Shown here one piece after another: positions 23,540-36,629 of a DNA stretch of 64,000 bases. The position numbers were made by a program, and so were the translations under genes. Below the pieces are notes generated by a model. That model had not been told where the DNA came from, ran no database searches, and saw only the letters and a list, made by a program, of their open reading frames with translations. The first letter of the stretch is position 1; each line of letters starts with the position of its first letter. The stretch comes from Hanleya hanleyi (lineage: Eukaryota > Mollusca > Polyplacophora > Lepidopleurida > Hanleyidae), in assembly GCA_036873755.1 (NCBI GenBank), contig JAVTVY010019477.1, positions 1 to 64,000 of the forward strand, written 5' to 3'.

Positions 23540-26500
23540 TTATCTTGATCTATCGTGAGCAGGCGACACGTTCACCTGAAAATACAGGAAGGAACAACAC
23601 AAACATGTAGTTTCACTCGAAAAATTAGTTGACAGAGGCAATTTCTGAGTCCAGTAGCAGGCAATCATGTACGCAAAAAAATCTTAATCCTCCTCCATGT
23701 GCGGACGTTGGAAAGCCTTTTTCTTTACGTCCCCCCTTAATTTCTAGAATATGAAATTGATAAATCAGTGTGCAATTCAATTCAACTTTATTGCGACCTC
23801 TGAATGGATTACATAGACCAAGAGTGCACAACAAACTCCAAGGAAGAGGGAGATAACTCCGGGCAGAACCATGGATACCTCACTAGACATACATGAACGA
23901 GAGGACATACCTGTCGGTTGTCCAACGAGTGGTTGGAACAGCTGAGGGCCGCCTCCACTGCCGATGGATGATCGAACGTGACGAACCCAAATCCCCGGGA
24001 CCTGCCGGTATCGCGGTCACTGACGACGACAGAGTCTATGACGGTCCCATACTGTTGAAAGTAGTCTCCCAGCGTTGCTATAAACGACAGATTATACATA
24101 GACAATCAGCACATGAAAATGTGGAGAAAAGAACAATCACTTAGAGCTGGTAACAAGGATTTTGGGCTTGTTTACACAATTTACAGGCGAGAATGAAATT
24201 CGAGGTTCTAACCAGACCAGTTTATCTTCTGGTACCACTTGTACAAACCTCAAATTTGATTCAAATGTGATGTCGAAAAATAAGTTCTACCAAATACTCC
24301 TGCATACTTAGACTTAGCATGAAAACAAAGGAACCATGTGAACAAGAGGTTTCATATTTAAATATTTGATATTTAAAAGTGAATTTTAAAACAGAAAACA
24401 GATGTGCTGAAAACCATATTGAGGCCACACCCTGGCCCAATTATGATTACGTAGTATCGTATCAGTAGTTAACTCAATTGTGTTGGATGTCCTATTGAGT
24501 ACGTTTCACAACAATTTTGGATGACGATGCCATCAACAAAGGCATCACCTTTGTCATATTTTTGTCAGACTGTTCGTGTTATAATGAAAATATCACCAAG
24601 AACATTCGCTACTAGTGCCAACTAGGATACAATCAATCGTAATCAGACGACTGACATGGGTCAAGGTCATGGCCTTCACCATTTCCAAAAACAGTAATGT
24701 CGAATATAACCTCTTGCATTAATTTATTGTTGGACGATTTGGTAGAACAATGAATTTGGAATGATAAAATTGATTCAGTTTGGAGAAACTAGATTGAGCG
24801 ATGGGGAAGGGAGTATGATTTAACATCGCATTTAACATTATTTCAGTCATCACCAATTTATTTTTTCACACCCAAGAACTCCATGGGTTTGTCTCAGTTA
24901 AGCCAACAAACCGAGGCTCAGAGGCCCTTACATTCTTACCATGCAGTGGGATGTGCACGATGACACCCCAGGCCAATCCACAGAAGCCCCATGGAGAGAT
25001 CTTGAAGCAAGTGATCACTCTCGCATCAATCGCGCGAAAATTAAGAACAGTGGTCAAACAGCAGTCCTATCTCTCTCAGATTTTACAAACATGAGAGGAG
25101 TGAAAGACCAGCGTACTTCCAGCAAGTGCATGACAAACACTGGGCAGCTCAATCGATATTAGTCAAATTAATTGAACCACAGGCTTTACAGGTTAATTTG
25201 GGAGCCAGAAAAAAAAAACAAAAAAAAAACACATGGGAGGACAACCGACTACATGGGAGGTGGTAATCGCCCAACCACATGGGAGGTGGTAAACTACCGA
25301 CAACATGGGAGGTAGGGAATCTCAAACAACTGACATTGCAGCTGAAAAAGCCCACTTCCAGGTTTGATCAAAAGGGAGTTAAAACCTGAACCATTTCTTT
25401 AGTTATCTCCCCTGGTTCACACATTGCAAGCTTCCTCAGAGGGAAGGTCCATCATTGAACCAGTATTACAGGGATAGAACTAGTTTTTCTCCCGAAAGTG
25501 GGCAAAATCTCTGGAAAACTGATCCTTACTTTGATAGATTGGAGAGAAGAAAAAAAGAAGTCATTCGGGCGAAGATTTACATCACTGAATTTGGGCTTTT
25601 TCAGGCTACATTTTTATCGTTTCGTCATCTAATTTGGGCACCGGTCAACAGTGAAGATCTGCTTGCCAATACCCTTGTTAACTTTTAAGGATTGAACATG
25701 TCCTTATAATATTTACAACAGTTTAGTCACTTTGGTTTTCATAAGGAACAAGTCTGTTCAATATATACGCTGGCTTCATAATCTATTCGCTGCGAACATG
25801 GGAAATTGAGTCTTGTCATTCATGAATGGATTTCTTTTCTGCCAATTGATAAAAAAAAGTTTATCAATCCAGGTTTTCTCTCTGCACATACTCCTAACCA
25901 GCAACCCGCCTCCCCCACTAGATGCATACATACTAAGATAACCCCCCAACTATGTTAGGCATCCAATCTGATTAAAACCAGATCTGGTTGGGTGATCAGA
26001 TCAGACTCTTGCTATCAAAGAGACATTCACAGGCCTGCTGCAAGTGACTCACAGAAAATATAGGAGGAAATTTGCCAAAATATAGGAGAAATATAGAAAT
26101 TTTCTTAATAAAATATAGGAAATAAATATAAGACAGGCCACTGCTACATAGTTATGTTGCAAAAGTGGTAGTTTTTTTGGTGTTTAATAAAATTACTTCC
26201 ACTGAATGCGGTCATAGTTGTGGTGATTGAGGAGACCTGTTCTGCTGCTTGGTTCAAGAAAGAGAAATTGAAATGTTTTCATATTTACCGAGCGAAGTGA
26301 GGCAAAACAAAATTCTGAAATGTATTTTTTCCATGCCATATTGACTCATTTCAGAGAATTGGTGAAGGATTTGATGAGAAAAAAATCAAAATTTTGGAGG
26401 TTTTGAGTAGAACATAGGAATGACTAAAAAAAAATATAGCAAAATATAGGAGGCACTTGAAGGCCTGCATTCAGTGATGTGGCTACTAACAAGTTCAAGG

Positions 26501-29500
26501 CAGAACTCCTGGACCATTACAGCTCAGATTAATTTGTATTCTATGTAATAATCACTCAAGCACTCTACTATTTATATTTGAGGTGAATAAATATCAACTT
26601 TTATTAGACCAACTATGATGTGGCCCAAGTCCGTGCAAGCAAGGTCACTCTGAACATGCCAAACATCCATGAGACAGCAAAGTGCCAGATCTAGTCTATC
26701 TGATTTCAGCCAGATTGGGTAGGCATAGAGGCCATCCATTTCATATGTATGCACGAGAGGTGTTCGAAAATTAGGTGGAATTTTGCATACGAGTGGGGTG
26801 GCGGTGGTAGTTGGAAGTCAAGAGTATGTACGCATAGGAGGAGAAATAGCATCAGGGATGAGAGTCCAGCAGGAAAAAGAAAATATCTGAAAATGGCTGA
26901 AAATGCCTCACCCCTCCCCCTCATAAAATTGTCAGACCAAAGGCAGGTTTTAGAAATAAAACTTCAAGGAAAAAAAAAATAAAAATAAAGCTGAAATCAG
27001 ATAAAAAGCTGAAATCTCTCATCCCTGCATTGTACTAGATTCCAGGCCATGAAAATTGACTGCCAACTCACCCATCATGTCTACATATACGGGAAGCAAT
27101 TGTCCCCTTTCCCCCCTCTCACATGGAGGATTCCATCAAGGTCATTGGTACCAGGTGTGACCCATTCACATCTCATCGGGGGGATCTTCGGTACAGTCAG
27201 TCTTTTTTCGCTCAGCAGTTCCCACGAGCCAACACGTGGCAGTGTTCAAGTGCCGCTAAATATTCCAGTCAATATACGTCAGCTATAAAACGTTTCTCAT
27301 TTTGTGAGAAGTTTTACTGAGATGGGGAAAAAATTATTTATTTATTATAATAAAAATCTGTATCACCCCAGATTCTTCAAATAATTGAAGATAACAGGTC
27401 ATTATGCTAATGGTTCAGGTTGGACAAGCAGCAAATTTTATCAAAGTTTGTGCTTTATGGGGATAAAGTCTGATTTTGATTTTTTCTGAGATTTGGGGAG
27501 GTTGTATCTCCGTGATGTGCGTACGCATGGGGGGTTTGCCGGTAGCGTACCTTTGCATACGAGGTGGGAGCGGCTCCAAAAAATCGGAACAAATGACCCC
27601 ATATTGAAGTACACAGATGATCCAGTATGGATAAAGTCTGATGTACAATTATAGGTATACGTACTGTTTGTGGTATCCCAACTCAGACCGCCCACGAATA
27701 TCTTATTCCTGCAAGAGATAAAATAACATTAGAAAATAATGTAACATTGCACATAACTATAGAGCCTGATCTGGAGCAAGTGGAAAACATTATCTTGAAA
27801 ATATGTCGCAGAAAAGGGGCTGCTTCATCATTGAGAACTAGGCTAAAAGACAAACTAACGCAATCTACATACTGGCCAATACTTTCTGAGGTATATATAT
27901 TCGACTGTACTCCGACTTCTCTTAGAGCATTTGTCTGACCGGAGCATCAATCGTTGAAAATGATACTCCTCCATAGGTAGCATTAAGCCAGAATGAGCAT
28001 GCATCAAATGTTGCTGCCAAGAAGATCTGCAGAGACTGTCCGTCCCTCCTAAGCTCTGTAAGGAAAAGTTGAAAAACTGAAGAAAAATCATTCACTCCTG
28101 ATAAAAACCACACTACTTGGGAGAGAAATAAAACAGAATATGAAAAAAAGCCAGAGGAAAGAGATCCAAACTTGAAGGAACACCACCATTCTATCGCTAT
28201 AACATCACACACTGGTGACAGGAACAGAAGTCTGAACCATGGGCAACAACTCTTCCTTGACAAGATAAATGACCTGGGAGGTCTCACAGAAAATGGTGTT
28301 CTAGTTCTGCATAACATGTTACACCCCTAACTTGAGAATACTGCGATGTTTGTTGGACAGTAGTATTTTTCTTGTAAATGCCAGGGAATGGTGTTTTCTA
28401 CAGAATGTTTTTTCCTGAATTAGATAGGGTTTTTCTTTCATATTTGGATGTATTTCTCTCCAAACTAGGGTGTTTTTCTTCAGGAGCCGATGATTTTTCT
28501 TCCATTTCATTTCAGTCCAAATTGACGAGCTAGCTAAATCACTGCATAGAGAGCCGGTTTTCCCATACAATTCTCCATAAAACCTATGCTGGATAATGTG
28601 GAGAGAGGATTCATCCCACACACGCATGTGGGACGAGTGCATGCGACCAGTGGTCAGTCACAAGGCTCGACAAGAGCTGCAGACGAGATGCACTCCAGCA
28701 ATATTTCTCTCCATGTGGCGTTTTGATTAATAAAATACTGATTGTGAAGAAACGATTTAAATTATATGGAAACATTTGATTGATCTAATCAAAACCCCTC
28801 GGCTTTCCCCAAGTGATTGTGACCCATGTGTAGTGTGAATTGGGGAAGAGATAGTTCTATGTGGGATGATCAAGATATACCGGTAGTACATTCAGGCATA
28901 TAGGACAGAAATGGAAAATTATATATCTGTAAAGCGGCATAACTCTGTAAAATATGGGTCAAGGGGAGCCACTTTCAATAGGCGTCTGACTTAGTACTAC
29001 TGTAAAATAAGAACCGAGACGAATAAGCTGTACCGAACATGGATCTACAGATTTAATTTGTACATTCAGCTACAGATAACAAAATTGGAGATTATTACAT
29101 CCGAAAGGGGCATAACTCCATAAGCCGATGCGAGTTATCCTTTGTTGGCTTGTAGAATACAACAAAATAAATAAGTTTCCGAAATATAGTAGCTATACCG
29201 AACACGGTTCTGCAGATATAGTTGGTTACATAGGCATATAGGACAGAAATTAATATATCTGTAAAGGGGCAGAACTCTGTAAAATATGGGCCGAGGGAAG
29301 CCACTTTCAATACTAGCGTCTGACTTAGCACTAGATAAATAAGCGTTGAAAATTTGGTTAGATCTCAAGCGGTTTTGCCTAAAATGCGTTAACGGATGGG
29401 CGTACATGGCAACGACAATACCCAGAGGCCAAAATGGCCGAGGGGTAAAAGGAATCCCATATTATTTTTGATCTTGGGATGAAAATACCCAGTCTCGAGA

Positions 29501-30766
29501 AGGAAAATACATTCCAATCCCCCCCGGCGGCTTCGGGTTCAGCTGGGATGCATCGTCCTCTCGAGTGGCTATTTTGGTTTGATATTTTCATCTCCTGATC
29601 AAGATTTATAGGATCCTCTTTGTTCCATGCAGCGTTTAAGTTGAAGTATGGAAAGCATATATTTCAGCAGATGCTGATGGTCCACTTGGGAAGTAATAAA
29701 CAGATCTATGGTGTTTGGAAAGGGCTTTTGAATCGACCTTGTGGAGTGATCGTTTTCCAACTAATCTCTTTCTCTACCATACGTAGGTCAGGCTAGGGTA
29801 GAAAATAAAAAATGGTAGCAACTGAACTTGAGATCAATAAGAAGGACTTTTTAATTTAGGACAACAAAAATCAATTTAAAAAATAAATATATTTATTGAT
29901 TTTCACAATTTGTTGAAAATTTGAAATAGGTAACATCTATACCTTCCAATATCCCACAAACCAGGCAACTGTGCTCCAATCGCAAAAAAAAACGCCAAAA
30001 AACCGACAGTATTTCATTTCCCAGACAATGGAAAATTGTGAGCAATTTATGTAGTAAAGAGACCCATAAATTTTATGTGACAAATCAATCGCTAAGGTCT
30101 CGCGACAAAATTGTTACCGATAACTTCACCGTATCAGCTGAATCGCTTTGTAATCTTCAAAAACTAAGCCAAGCAATAGGTCGCTTCGTATCAAATAAAA
30201 TTTACGGATTACACTAGACAAAAAAAAAAAAAATGCTGGCCTAAAATTGAAAATTTCACATTTTGAGAACAAAAGACCTCCAACAAAATTCGACGACTAT
30301 GCTATTTCGTTTCTAAACAAGTAAAATATTTGGGGAAAAAAATAATTATTTATTCAGATCGAGCTACTGAAGTGAAAATAGAGCATGGCTTCTCTCGGCG
30401 TGGCTATGCTATTTCCCGCCTTCTCGCCGAAGCACGCGCTTGCAAAGGCTGGAACAGACAATATTTTCCTAAAATATACGCAATTATATTCATTGTACAT
30501 AGCATTAAATAACATAATTTCAATCTACATAACATAAGGAACGTTTTGTTATACGCTGCAGAACAAACACAACGCCCGCCTAAACAGAATTTGGGGGCGA
30601 CGATACTCCTACAAAATGAAAATTAACATGGCCGGCACAGGATATCAGTTTTTAACTGCGATGTTAGTTTGCCCACACTGAAATTAAATAATACAAACCC
30701 TTCCACTCCTCCACCACCACCACCACCACCACCTCCTCGTCCGCCGCCTCCAAATCCTCTAGACAT
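23540..30766 (-). CDS. Small glycine-rich RRM RNA-binding protein (hnRNP/CIRBP-like), four coding exons
   Basis: Coding exons on the minus strand: 30,766-30,699, 27,708-27,665 (44 nt), 24,077-23,911 and 23,575-23,540; all junctions have GT/AG and phases match, giving ~104 residues. Exon 1 starts ATG and encodes a glycine/arginine-rich head (MSRGFGGGGRGG...). The microexon carries RNP2 (NKIFVGGLSW), and exon 3 carries the rest of one RRM, including DYFQQYGTVIDSVVV and RNP1 (RSRGFGFVTF). The last exon adds VNVSPAHDRSR and stop; alternative last exons outside the window cannot be excluded. Single-RRM proteins of this size act in pre-mRNA processing or mRNA stability. Gly-rich tails usually follow the RRM in CIRBP/RBM3; here the Gly-rich part precedes it. 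This is the best-supported host gene in the window. Confidence 0.8.
25225..25320. repeat. Short minisatellite ACATGGGAGGTGGTAA
   Basis: Four copies of ACATGGGAGG(TGGTAA/ACAACC) at ~25-30 bp spacing. Confidence 0.75.
26031..26468. repeat. Diverged copy of the AAATATAGG element
   Basis: Begins AGGCCTGCTGCAAGTGACTCACAG and ends GGAGGCACTTGAAGGCCTGC. The interior matches 6,340-6,777 at reduced identity (TTCCACTGAATGCGGTCATAGTTGTGG). Its isolated position defines the element boundaries better than the tandem copies do. Confidence 0.7.
27709..30698 (-). other. Intron 1 of the RRM gene
   Basis: Holds open frames of up to 131 codons (27,747-28,642) with no domain I recognise, possibly decayed retroelement sequence, the ~310 bp duplicated repeat at 28,913-29,400, and AT-rich filler. 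Confidence 0.55.
28913..29400. repeat. ~310 bp degenerate direct duplication
   Basis: GGCATATAGGACAGAAAT..ATATATCTGTAAAG(G/C)GGCA(T/G)AACTCTGTAAAATATGGG..GCCACTTTCAATA..GCGTCTGACTTAG occurs at ~28,913 and ~29,228. This is a common type of molluscan dispersed repeat. Confidence 0.7.
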
Positions 30767-33148
30767 GTTTGTATGTTGAAATATCTTCCAACGAAGTTGT
30801 TCTGTTGTAAGACGGTGTCTTTTCTGCCCTAACACGAGATGGAAAGCGTGTTTTATCGGTGTTGAAATGGCGACCGTCGTTTTCCAAAGAGGGAGAGGTA
30901 ATAGAGACTCTCCTTGATTCGGAGAATTCTAAATTGCGCACTACTTATGGAACGCTACACTGCGTGAAACCAGTACGCCGGGAGTACACAAAGCACATGT
31001 CTCACATGAACAGCGATTTCATTGGCTCATTGCGCACACGCGGGTAGACTGCAGTACTCTCTGTTAAATCAAGATACTAACCCGTAGAAGCTTCCAATAC
31101 TCTTGGCTAACGCACGGGTTCATATCAATTCAATTCAATTCACCTTCTGGCAACGTGAAAGTTATCCACCCACTTTGTCTCAGTATTGTCATGTAAATGT
31201 ATTTTCGGTCACATGAAGCGAGAAAACGCTAACGCTAACTTGTATATTTTTCAGCGTTTCTCCTAAAAAAATAATTAAAGACCTTTTCGTAAATATAAAA
31301 AATAAACAAAACAATATCTTGGTCTAAACAAAACAATTTCATTTGAGGATAGATTGGGGTTAAACCTGCATCTCCATGGGATATAGTATCCATTGTATTA
31401 AGCTACAAATGTTTCTCTCGTTTACGTGTTCAAATTATTATTATTATTTTTTATTTTTTAATTTGCAAAACAGATCTCGTTTAATAGTGTCATAACAATT
31501 TAATTGTGTTGAACAGTACCAACGCATTACTCTCAGCTAAGCAAATATGGCGCGAAAATAACTTGACGGGGTGGCCTACTGGGTCAAAATCCGATAAAGA
31601 TTTCTTATTGAGGACTGTTTCTCTAAATTTGAAAACTTTAGATATATAGCTTACGGTACTGTATTTTTGGTAATGTTTTAATATCAAATGTGTCATGACA
31701 TAGCCCCTAAATTAGCAGATTTACAGGTGAGGGAAGCTGTCAACCAATAGCGAGTACAGCATATTATAGTATTGGACGTACAATGGGATTTGTATCGCTC
31801 ACATTGCATTCAAAATTAAACCAAGAAACTAAAAGTTGGTACAAAAATCTATATTTACAAGTTTACTTCCGTACTTTACTTTATTTCCACACATGAATAC
31901 ATATACAAACATAAAAACATTTGAAAAAAACAACAACGTAAAAATATACATATCAATGGTTGTTAAACTTAAAAGCATGACATGCAGACCTTACGCAAAT
32001 TGAAATTCCATTTGGCATACGAAACAAAAACTTGCCCCCCTGAAGAGGCAACACAATGATTCTAGGCCCCTGTAATTTAATTGCCATGAAAGCCATCAGT
32101 AAACCATGCATTTGACGATACAGATCGACAAGATCAACCAAATGGACATAGGAGGGGTCGGAGAAGTAGACAATGAGGTGTTTTTATTGTACGATGTGTA
32201 TTGTGTAGAATGGGAAGGGAAGTAATAATGATGTAATAGGTGTCATGGAGCCGCCATGCTTGGTAAGCATATAGAATACGTACGGTAAGTATATTGCGCA
32301 ATCTTACTCGAAGTCTAAAAGCAAACTCCCTGACGGATTAGTCTCCCCATGTGTCTTGTCCTGGCTAATTATAGCAACGAAGGACCATTCCATTGTTTGG
32401 AAATTGGGGGTAAAGGCACTTCATACGATTGTAGACCCCACAGATATACATGTACCGTACTTTTAATTGTAAGATGGACAGATTTTTATTTTTTCTGTTG
32501 GTTTGCGCTTTTATTTCCATGATATTTCAGCAAGTTAATTTCAGCTTAAATTGTTGGATAGATAGATAGAAAGAAGCATTTGAACCTTATAAGAGAGAAC
32601 TACGTACGGTACCTCTCCAAAACCTTAGTTTAAAATCTTTTGTTTTTTTCAGTGAAGTCAAGAATATAACGAACTATATCTGATCCACCATAGGCGACAA
32701 TGAATCCAGGGCATTTACCCCGGCGATTTATCATCGGATGATAAGAAAAAATCCAAATTGTTTTCTTTCTAATTTTCATAATCACCACATGTTTTGTTCT
32801 CTATTAACCCTACCAGGCCTGGGGTTGGGGGTTGGGGGGTGCCTACCAAACTTTCTTCCCTATCTCCGGAACGACAAAACAATGAAAGCTGACCCACCGC
32901 GACTTTTTAGTTTATCATATTGGGATCATTTTGAGCCTATTTGCATGACCCCCCGAGTGATCATGGGTAAATTCGAGATGGCGATCATTTTTGTGACTTT
33001 TCTTCAACATGCCTATACAGGTGTGGTAAGTTTCAGTCCTCTAGCTCAAGGGGTAAGAAATATATTTAGGGTCTATTTGTCTATTTGCTCCCCCCCACCT
33101 CTCCGCCTGGACAGGTCCCCAAAGAACTCAGGCTAGATAGGGTTAAAG
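30767..33148. other. Upstream of the RRM gene, no further gene seen
   Basis: Includes the presumed promoter and 5' UTR of the RRM gene (30,767-~31,050, relatively CpG-rich), a CAATT microsatellite at ~31,125, AT-rich sequence, and from ~32,990 a segment that is duplicated at 34,135. The short frames here have no recognisable features. Confidence 0.5.
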
Positions 33149-33153
33149 ATTAG

Positions 33154-34083
33154 GGTGTACGCGGACATTTCCCCCAGTGGACATTTCCCCCAGCGGACAT
33201 TTCCCCCATGGACATTTCCCCCAGTGGGAATTGCCCCCAGTGGACATTTCCCCCAGTAGACATTTCCCCCACCCTATATTTTTAGGTTATTTTGAACATA
33301 GTTTTTAAATAATTTGGTAATAACACATTCTTTTAATTTTTTTTTTATTTTCTATATTTAAGGATATAAGGATTTTCACACATGTTTTACGATAAATGAG
33401 TCACATAGTGATAAGATATTATACATATACACAGTAGATATCAGTATTATACAGTCTTATAGCACATTTTAAAACAATATGAAAGATGTATACATGGTAT
33501 ATAGCATAACATTAACTGTTCGTAGGTCGGTATCACAAAGCCATTTGATGAGAATAAAATTAAACAAAAGTGAAAACTGTGGTGAAAAATAGAACAAAAT
33601 TATATTGTTTTAAATACATCTTTTATTTTACCACTATGTGATATAATGTTTTCTTAAAATGTTAAAATATATACTATGTATATGAATATTATATGTTATT
33701 ACTTTGTGATCCATTATATTGTTTAAAAATGTACTAGTTCTCGTTCAACTTATTGTAAAAATATGGGCTATATTGTTTTAAAATGTGCTATAAAACTGTA
33801 TAATACTGCTATATACTGTGCATATGTATAATATCGTATCACTATTTGGTTCGTTTATTGTAAAACTTATGTGGAAATCCTTATATCCTCTCTATAGAAA
33901 ATAATTTTTTTTTTTTTTTAAATTGTGTTTTTGTCAAAATTTTTAAAAACTATGTTCAAAATAACTTTAAAATATAGGGTTGGGGAAATGTCCACTGGGG
34001 GAAATGCCCACTGGGGGAAATGTCCATGGGGGAAATGTCCGCTGGGGGAAATGTCCACTGGGGGAAATGCCCTGGATTCCTCC
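33154..34083. mobile_element. Foldback element 1 with GGACATTTCCCCC arrays (930 bp)
   Basis: The left end has six to seven tandem GGACATTTCCCCCAGT units; the right end has the inverse GGGGGAAATGTCCACT units; inside these, TTATTTTGAACATAGTTTTTAAA is mirrored at ~33,940. An empty relative at ~34,296 reads GGTTAAAGATTAGACTATGCACACG, whereas here ATTAG occurs on both sides (33,149-33,153 and 34,084-34,088), giving a 5 bp target duplication. The core is AT-rich and non-coding. Confidence 0.88.
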
Positions 34084-34134
34084 ATTAGACTATGCACACG
34101 TTCAATGGCAGCTAAGACGTCTGAAGAAAAGTGA

Positions 34135-34313
34135 TATTTTTGTGACTTTTCTTCAAAATGCCTGCTTTTCTTACAGGTGTGGTAAGTTCCAGTCCTCTAG
34201 CTCAAGGGGTGAGAAATATATTTATGGTCTATTTGTCTATTTGATCCCCCCCCCCCCCTGCCTGGACAGGTCGCAAAAAAGCTCAGGGCAGATAGGGTTA
34301 AAGATTAGACTAT
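34135..34313. repeat. Direct duplicate of the sequence left of foldback element 1
   Basis: Matches ~32,988-33,153 (TTTTTGTGACTTTTCTTCAA, GTGTGGTAAGTT, CTCTAGCTCAAGGGGT, CCTGGACAGGTC, GATAGGGTTAAAGATTAG) and supplies the unoccupied target site. Confidence 0.85.
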
Positions 34314-34584
34314 GCACACGTTCAATGGCAGCTAAGTCGTCTGAAGATTTTGGAGTGTCCAATACTCTGGTAAATCAAAAATACTAAGCAAAATGGCATT
34401 GTTCACCTACTATATTAAACCAGTTAGGTCTATGGGAGATGAATATCATTTTTTCTATACAATCATCATTCCTGGATGCATGCATTGACGTTTTTTCGTA
34501 CTTCTATATAGCAAAGCAAACTTAGTACTTGGTGTTAAATCGAACAATGTCTAACTTTGACAGCCAAATACCTCACCCTGTTAG

Positions 34585-35278
34585 GGATCCGGACAAAACC
34601 CCCCTAGGACAAAACCCCCGCGGACAAAACCCCCTAGGACAAAACACCCACGTACAAAACCCCCCAAATTGAAAAGTCGGACAAAACCCCCATCTCTCAC
34701 AAAAATAGCTATTTCAGACAGAATTTTGACATTTTTAATATAGAAATTCATAAATATCTATTCTCTATGATCCTTGTCATTTTTTGTGTATTTCAGCTGT
34801 AAGGATTATAAATTTTTTTCTTCAAATTTGTAAGGAAAGGCTGGAGGAAAATGACTGCCCAACCCCTGATACTTTTAACAATGACAGTAGTGCACTCTAT
34901 ATCACATTTCTTGTGCTAAATATCTAGAAAAAAACTTTCCTGATAACGGTAAAGACATCTGAATAAATCCAACCTTTTTGTAATATTTTTCACATGTCAA
35001 GATATGTGAAATGATCAGGACTTTATATTCTCATATATTTTACAGAATGGTACCCAATAAAAAGATTCTTTTCTTTAAATACTTTGTTGTTTAAAAATTA
35101 ATAATCTTCAAACTACATTTCTTTTATTGCAAAAATAGCACAGGAAATAATATGTGATGGGGGTTTTGTCCAGTGGGGGTTATGTCTGGTGGGGGATTTG
35201 TCCGGTGGGGGTTTTGTCCTGGGGGGTTTTGTCCATGGGGGTTTTGTCCGCTGGGGGGTTTTGTCCTACACCCCTCAT
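34585..35278. mobile_element. Foldback element 2 with GGACAAAACCCCC arrays (694 bp)
   Basis: The left end starts GGATCCGGACAAAACCCCCC with about five repeats of CGGACAAAACCCCC; the right end carries the inverse GGGGGTTTTGTCC repeats and ends GTCCTACACCCCTCAT. GTTAG flanks it on both sides (34,580-34,584 and 35,279-35,283). Architecture, target type (RTTAG) and end words (GGATCC-GGACA; GGTGTA-GGACA) match element 1 although the repeat motif differs. Confidence 0.82.
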
Positions 35279-35761
35279 GTTAGCGTGAACAGTTGAGACA
35301 GTCGAAAGATTATGATTTCACACGAAGTATATATGTTTATATTCATTTTCCACATTGTACTTGTATTCATGTATTTCCTTGTTTGTTCAGTGTCTTTCAT
35401 GGTCATATTGCCAGCTATACTGTGTATGTGCAGTGTCAATAAAGTTAGATCTTATAAGGCAAGGGATCTAGAAGGATATAACTTATTTCGTTCGGTTCCA
35501 TTCATTTGGCTTCACAGCGTCACCCATTCGGTTACAGTGGGTTAAATACTATCCTATACTTTGTCCCAGAAAACAATTTGACTACAATTACCCCAAATCT
35601 CCCACCCAAACGACCTTTTTCTAATATTTTCGGACTGCGCATGCGCAGATTGACGTGACTCGGCACAAAAAAAACCCCACCCCATTCTGACTCTACCCAA
35701 CGAGAGCTTCACGATTATACCCTGCGCGACCCATTTGGACAACGGATGGCTGACCTATACG

Positions 35762-36629
35762 TATGGTTGGCCATCCCTGCCAGAATTCGTCATTTAGAGG
35801 CTGCCTCTAAATAATATATACCATGGTATAAAATGCCAAGCCTGCCATAATTCGTATTTAGAGGCTGCCTCTAATTATTTTGTACCATGGTATAAAATGC
35901 CGAGCCTGCCATAATTCTTATTTAGAGGATGCCTGTAAATCGCCAAGCCTGCCACAATTCGTATTTAGAGGCTGCCTGTAAATAATATATACCCTGGTAT
36001 AAAATGCCGAGCCTGCCATAATTCGTATTTAGAGGCTGCCTCTAATTATTTTGTACCATGGTATAAAATCGCCAAGCCTGCCATAATTCCCATTTAGAGG
36101 ATGCCTCTAATTCATTTTGGCCGTAAGTCATAAACAACTCGATGTCATATCAAGAATATTAAATTTGGCCAATGAGTAAACTTGTAACAAGCGTAGAGAT
36201 ATGGCACCAAATTTGTGAAAGCGCATATCATTGGTGGAAGTAATAAGAAGGCGAAAATTACGACTTACGGCTAAAATGAATTAGAGGCATCCTCTAAATA
36301 GGAATTATGGCAGGCTTGGCGATTTTATACCATGGTACAAAATAATTAGAGGCAGCCTCTAAATACGAATTTTGGCAGGCTCGGCATTTTATACCACGGT
36401 ACAAAATAATTAGAGGCAGCCTCTAAATACGAATTGTGGCAGGCTTGGCGATTTACAGGCATCCTCTAAATAGGGATTATGGCAGGCTCGGCATTTTATA
36501 CCATGGTACAAAATAATTAGAGGCAGCCTCTAAATACGAATTATGGCAGGCTTGGCATTTTATACCATGGTATATATTATTTAGAGGCAGCCTCTAAATG
36601 ACGATTTCTGGCAGGGATGGCCAACCATA
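35762..36629. mobile_element. Foldback element 3 with CCATGGTATAAAAT repeats (868 bp)
   Basis: An almost complete palindrome: TATGGTTGGCCATCCCTGCC at the left is mirrored by GGCAGGGATGGCCAACCATA at the right. Each arm has about five repeats of CCTGCCATAATTCGTATTTAGAGGCTGCCTCTAA..TACCATGGTATAAAATGCC. A ~150 bp unique core (36,117-36,275) separates them. TATACG is duplicated at 35,756-35,761 and 36,630-36,635. Confidence 0.88.

Larger units (their letters stand above)
24078..27664 (-). other. Intron 2 of the RRM gene, repeat-filled
   Basis: Contains a GGGAGGTGGTAA-type minisatellite (25,225-25,320), the diverged AAATATAGG element (26,031-26,468) and otherwise unremarkable AT-rich sequence. The minus-strand frame near 24,866-25,057 ends at a GT (CATG|GTAAG) but has no RRM features, and I did not use it as an exon. 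Confidence 0.6.

Noticed and set aside
24866..25057. Possible additional exon of the RRM gene (ends CATG|GTAAG)
   Set aside because: The RRM reads continuously across the 44 nt exon and 24,077-23,911 without it; including it would break the domain.
27922..28317. 131-codon minus-strand frame in intron 1 of the RRM gene
   Set aside because: Low-complexity Ser/Phe/Leu composition, no domain, no splice support in phase with the RRM exons.
35312..35545. Hydrophobic 77-codon frame after foldback element 2
   Set aside because: Begins and ends in AT-rich repeat sequence; hydrophobicity follows from T-rich composition.
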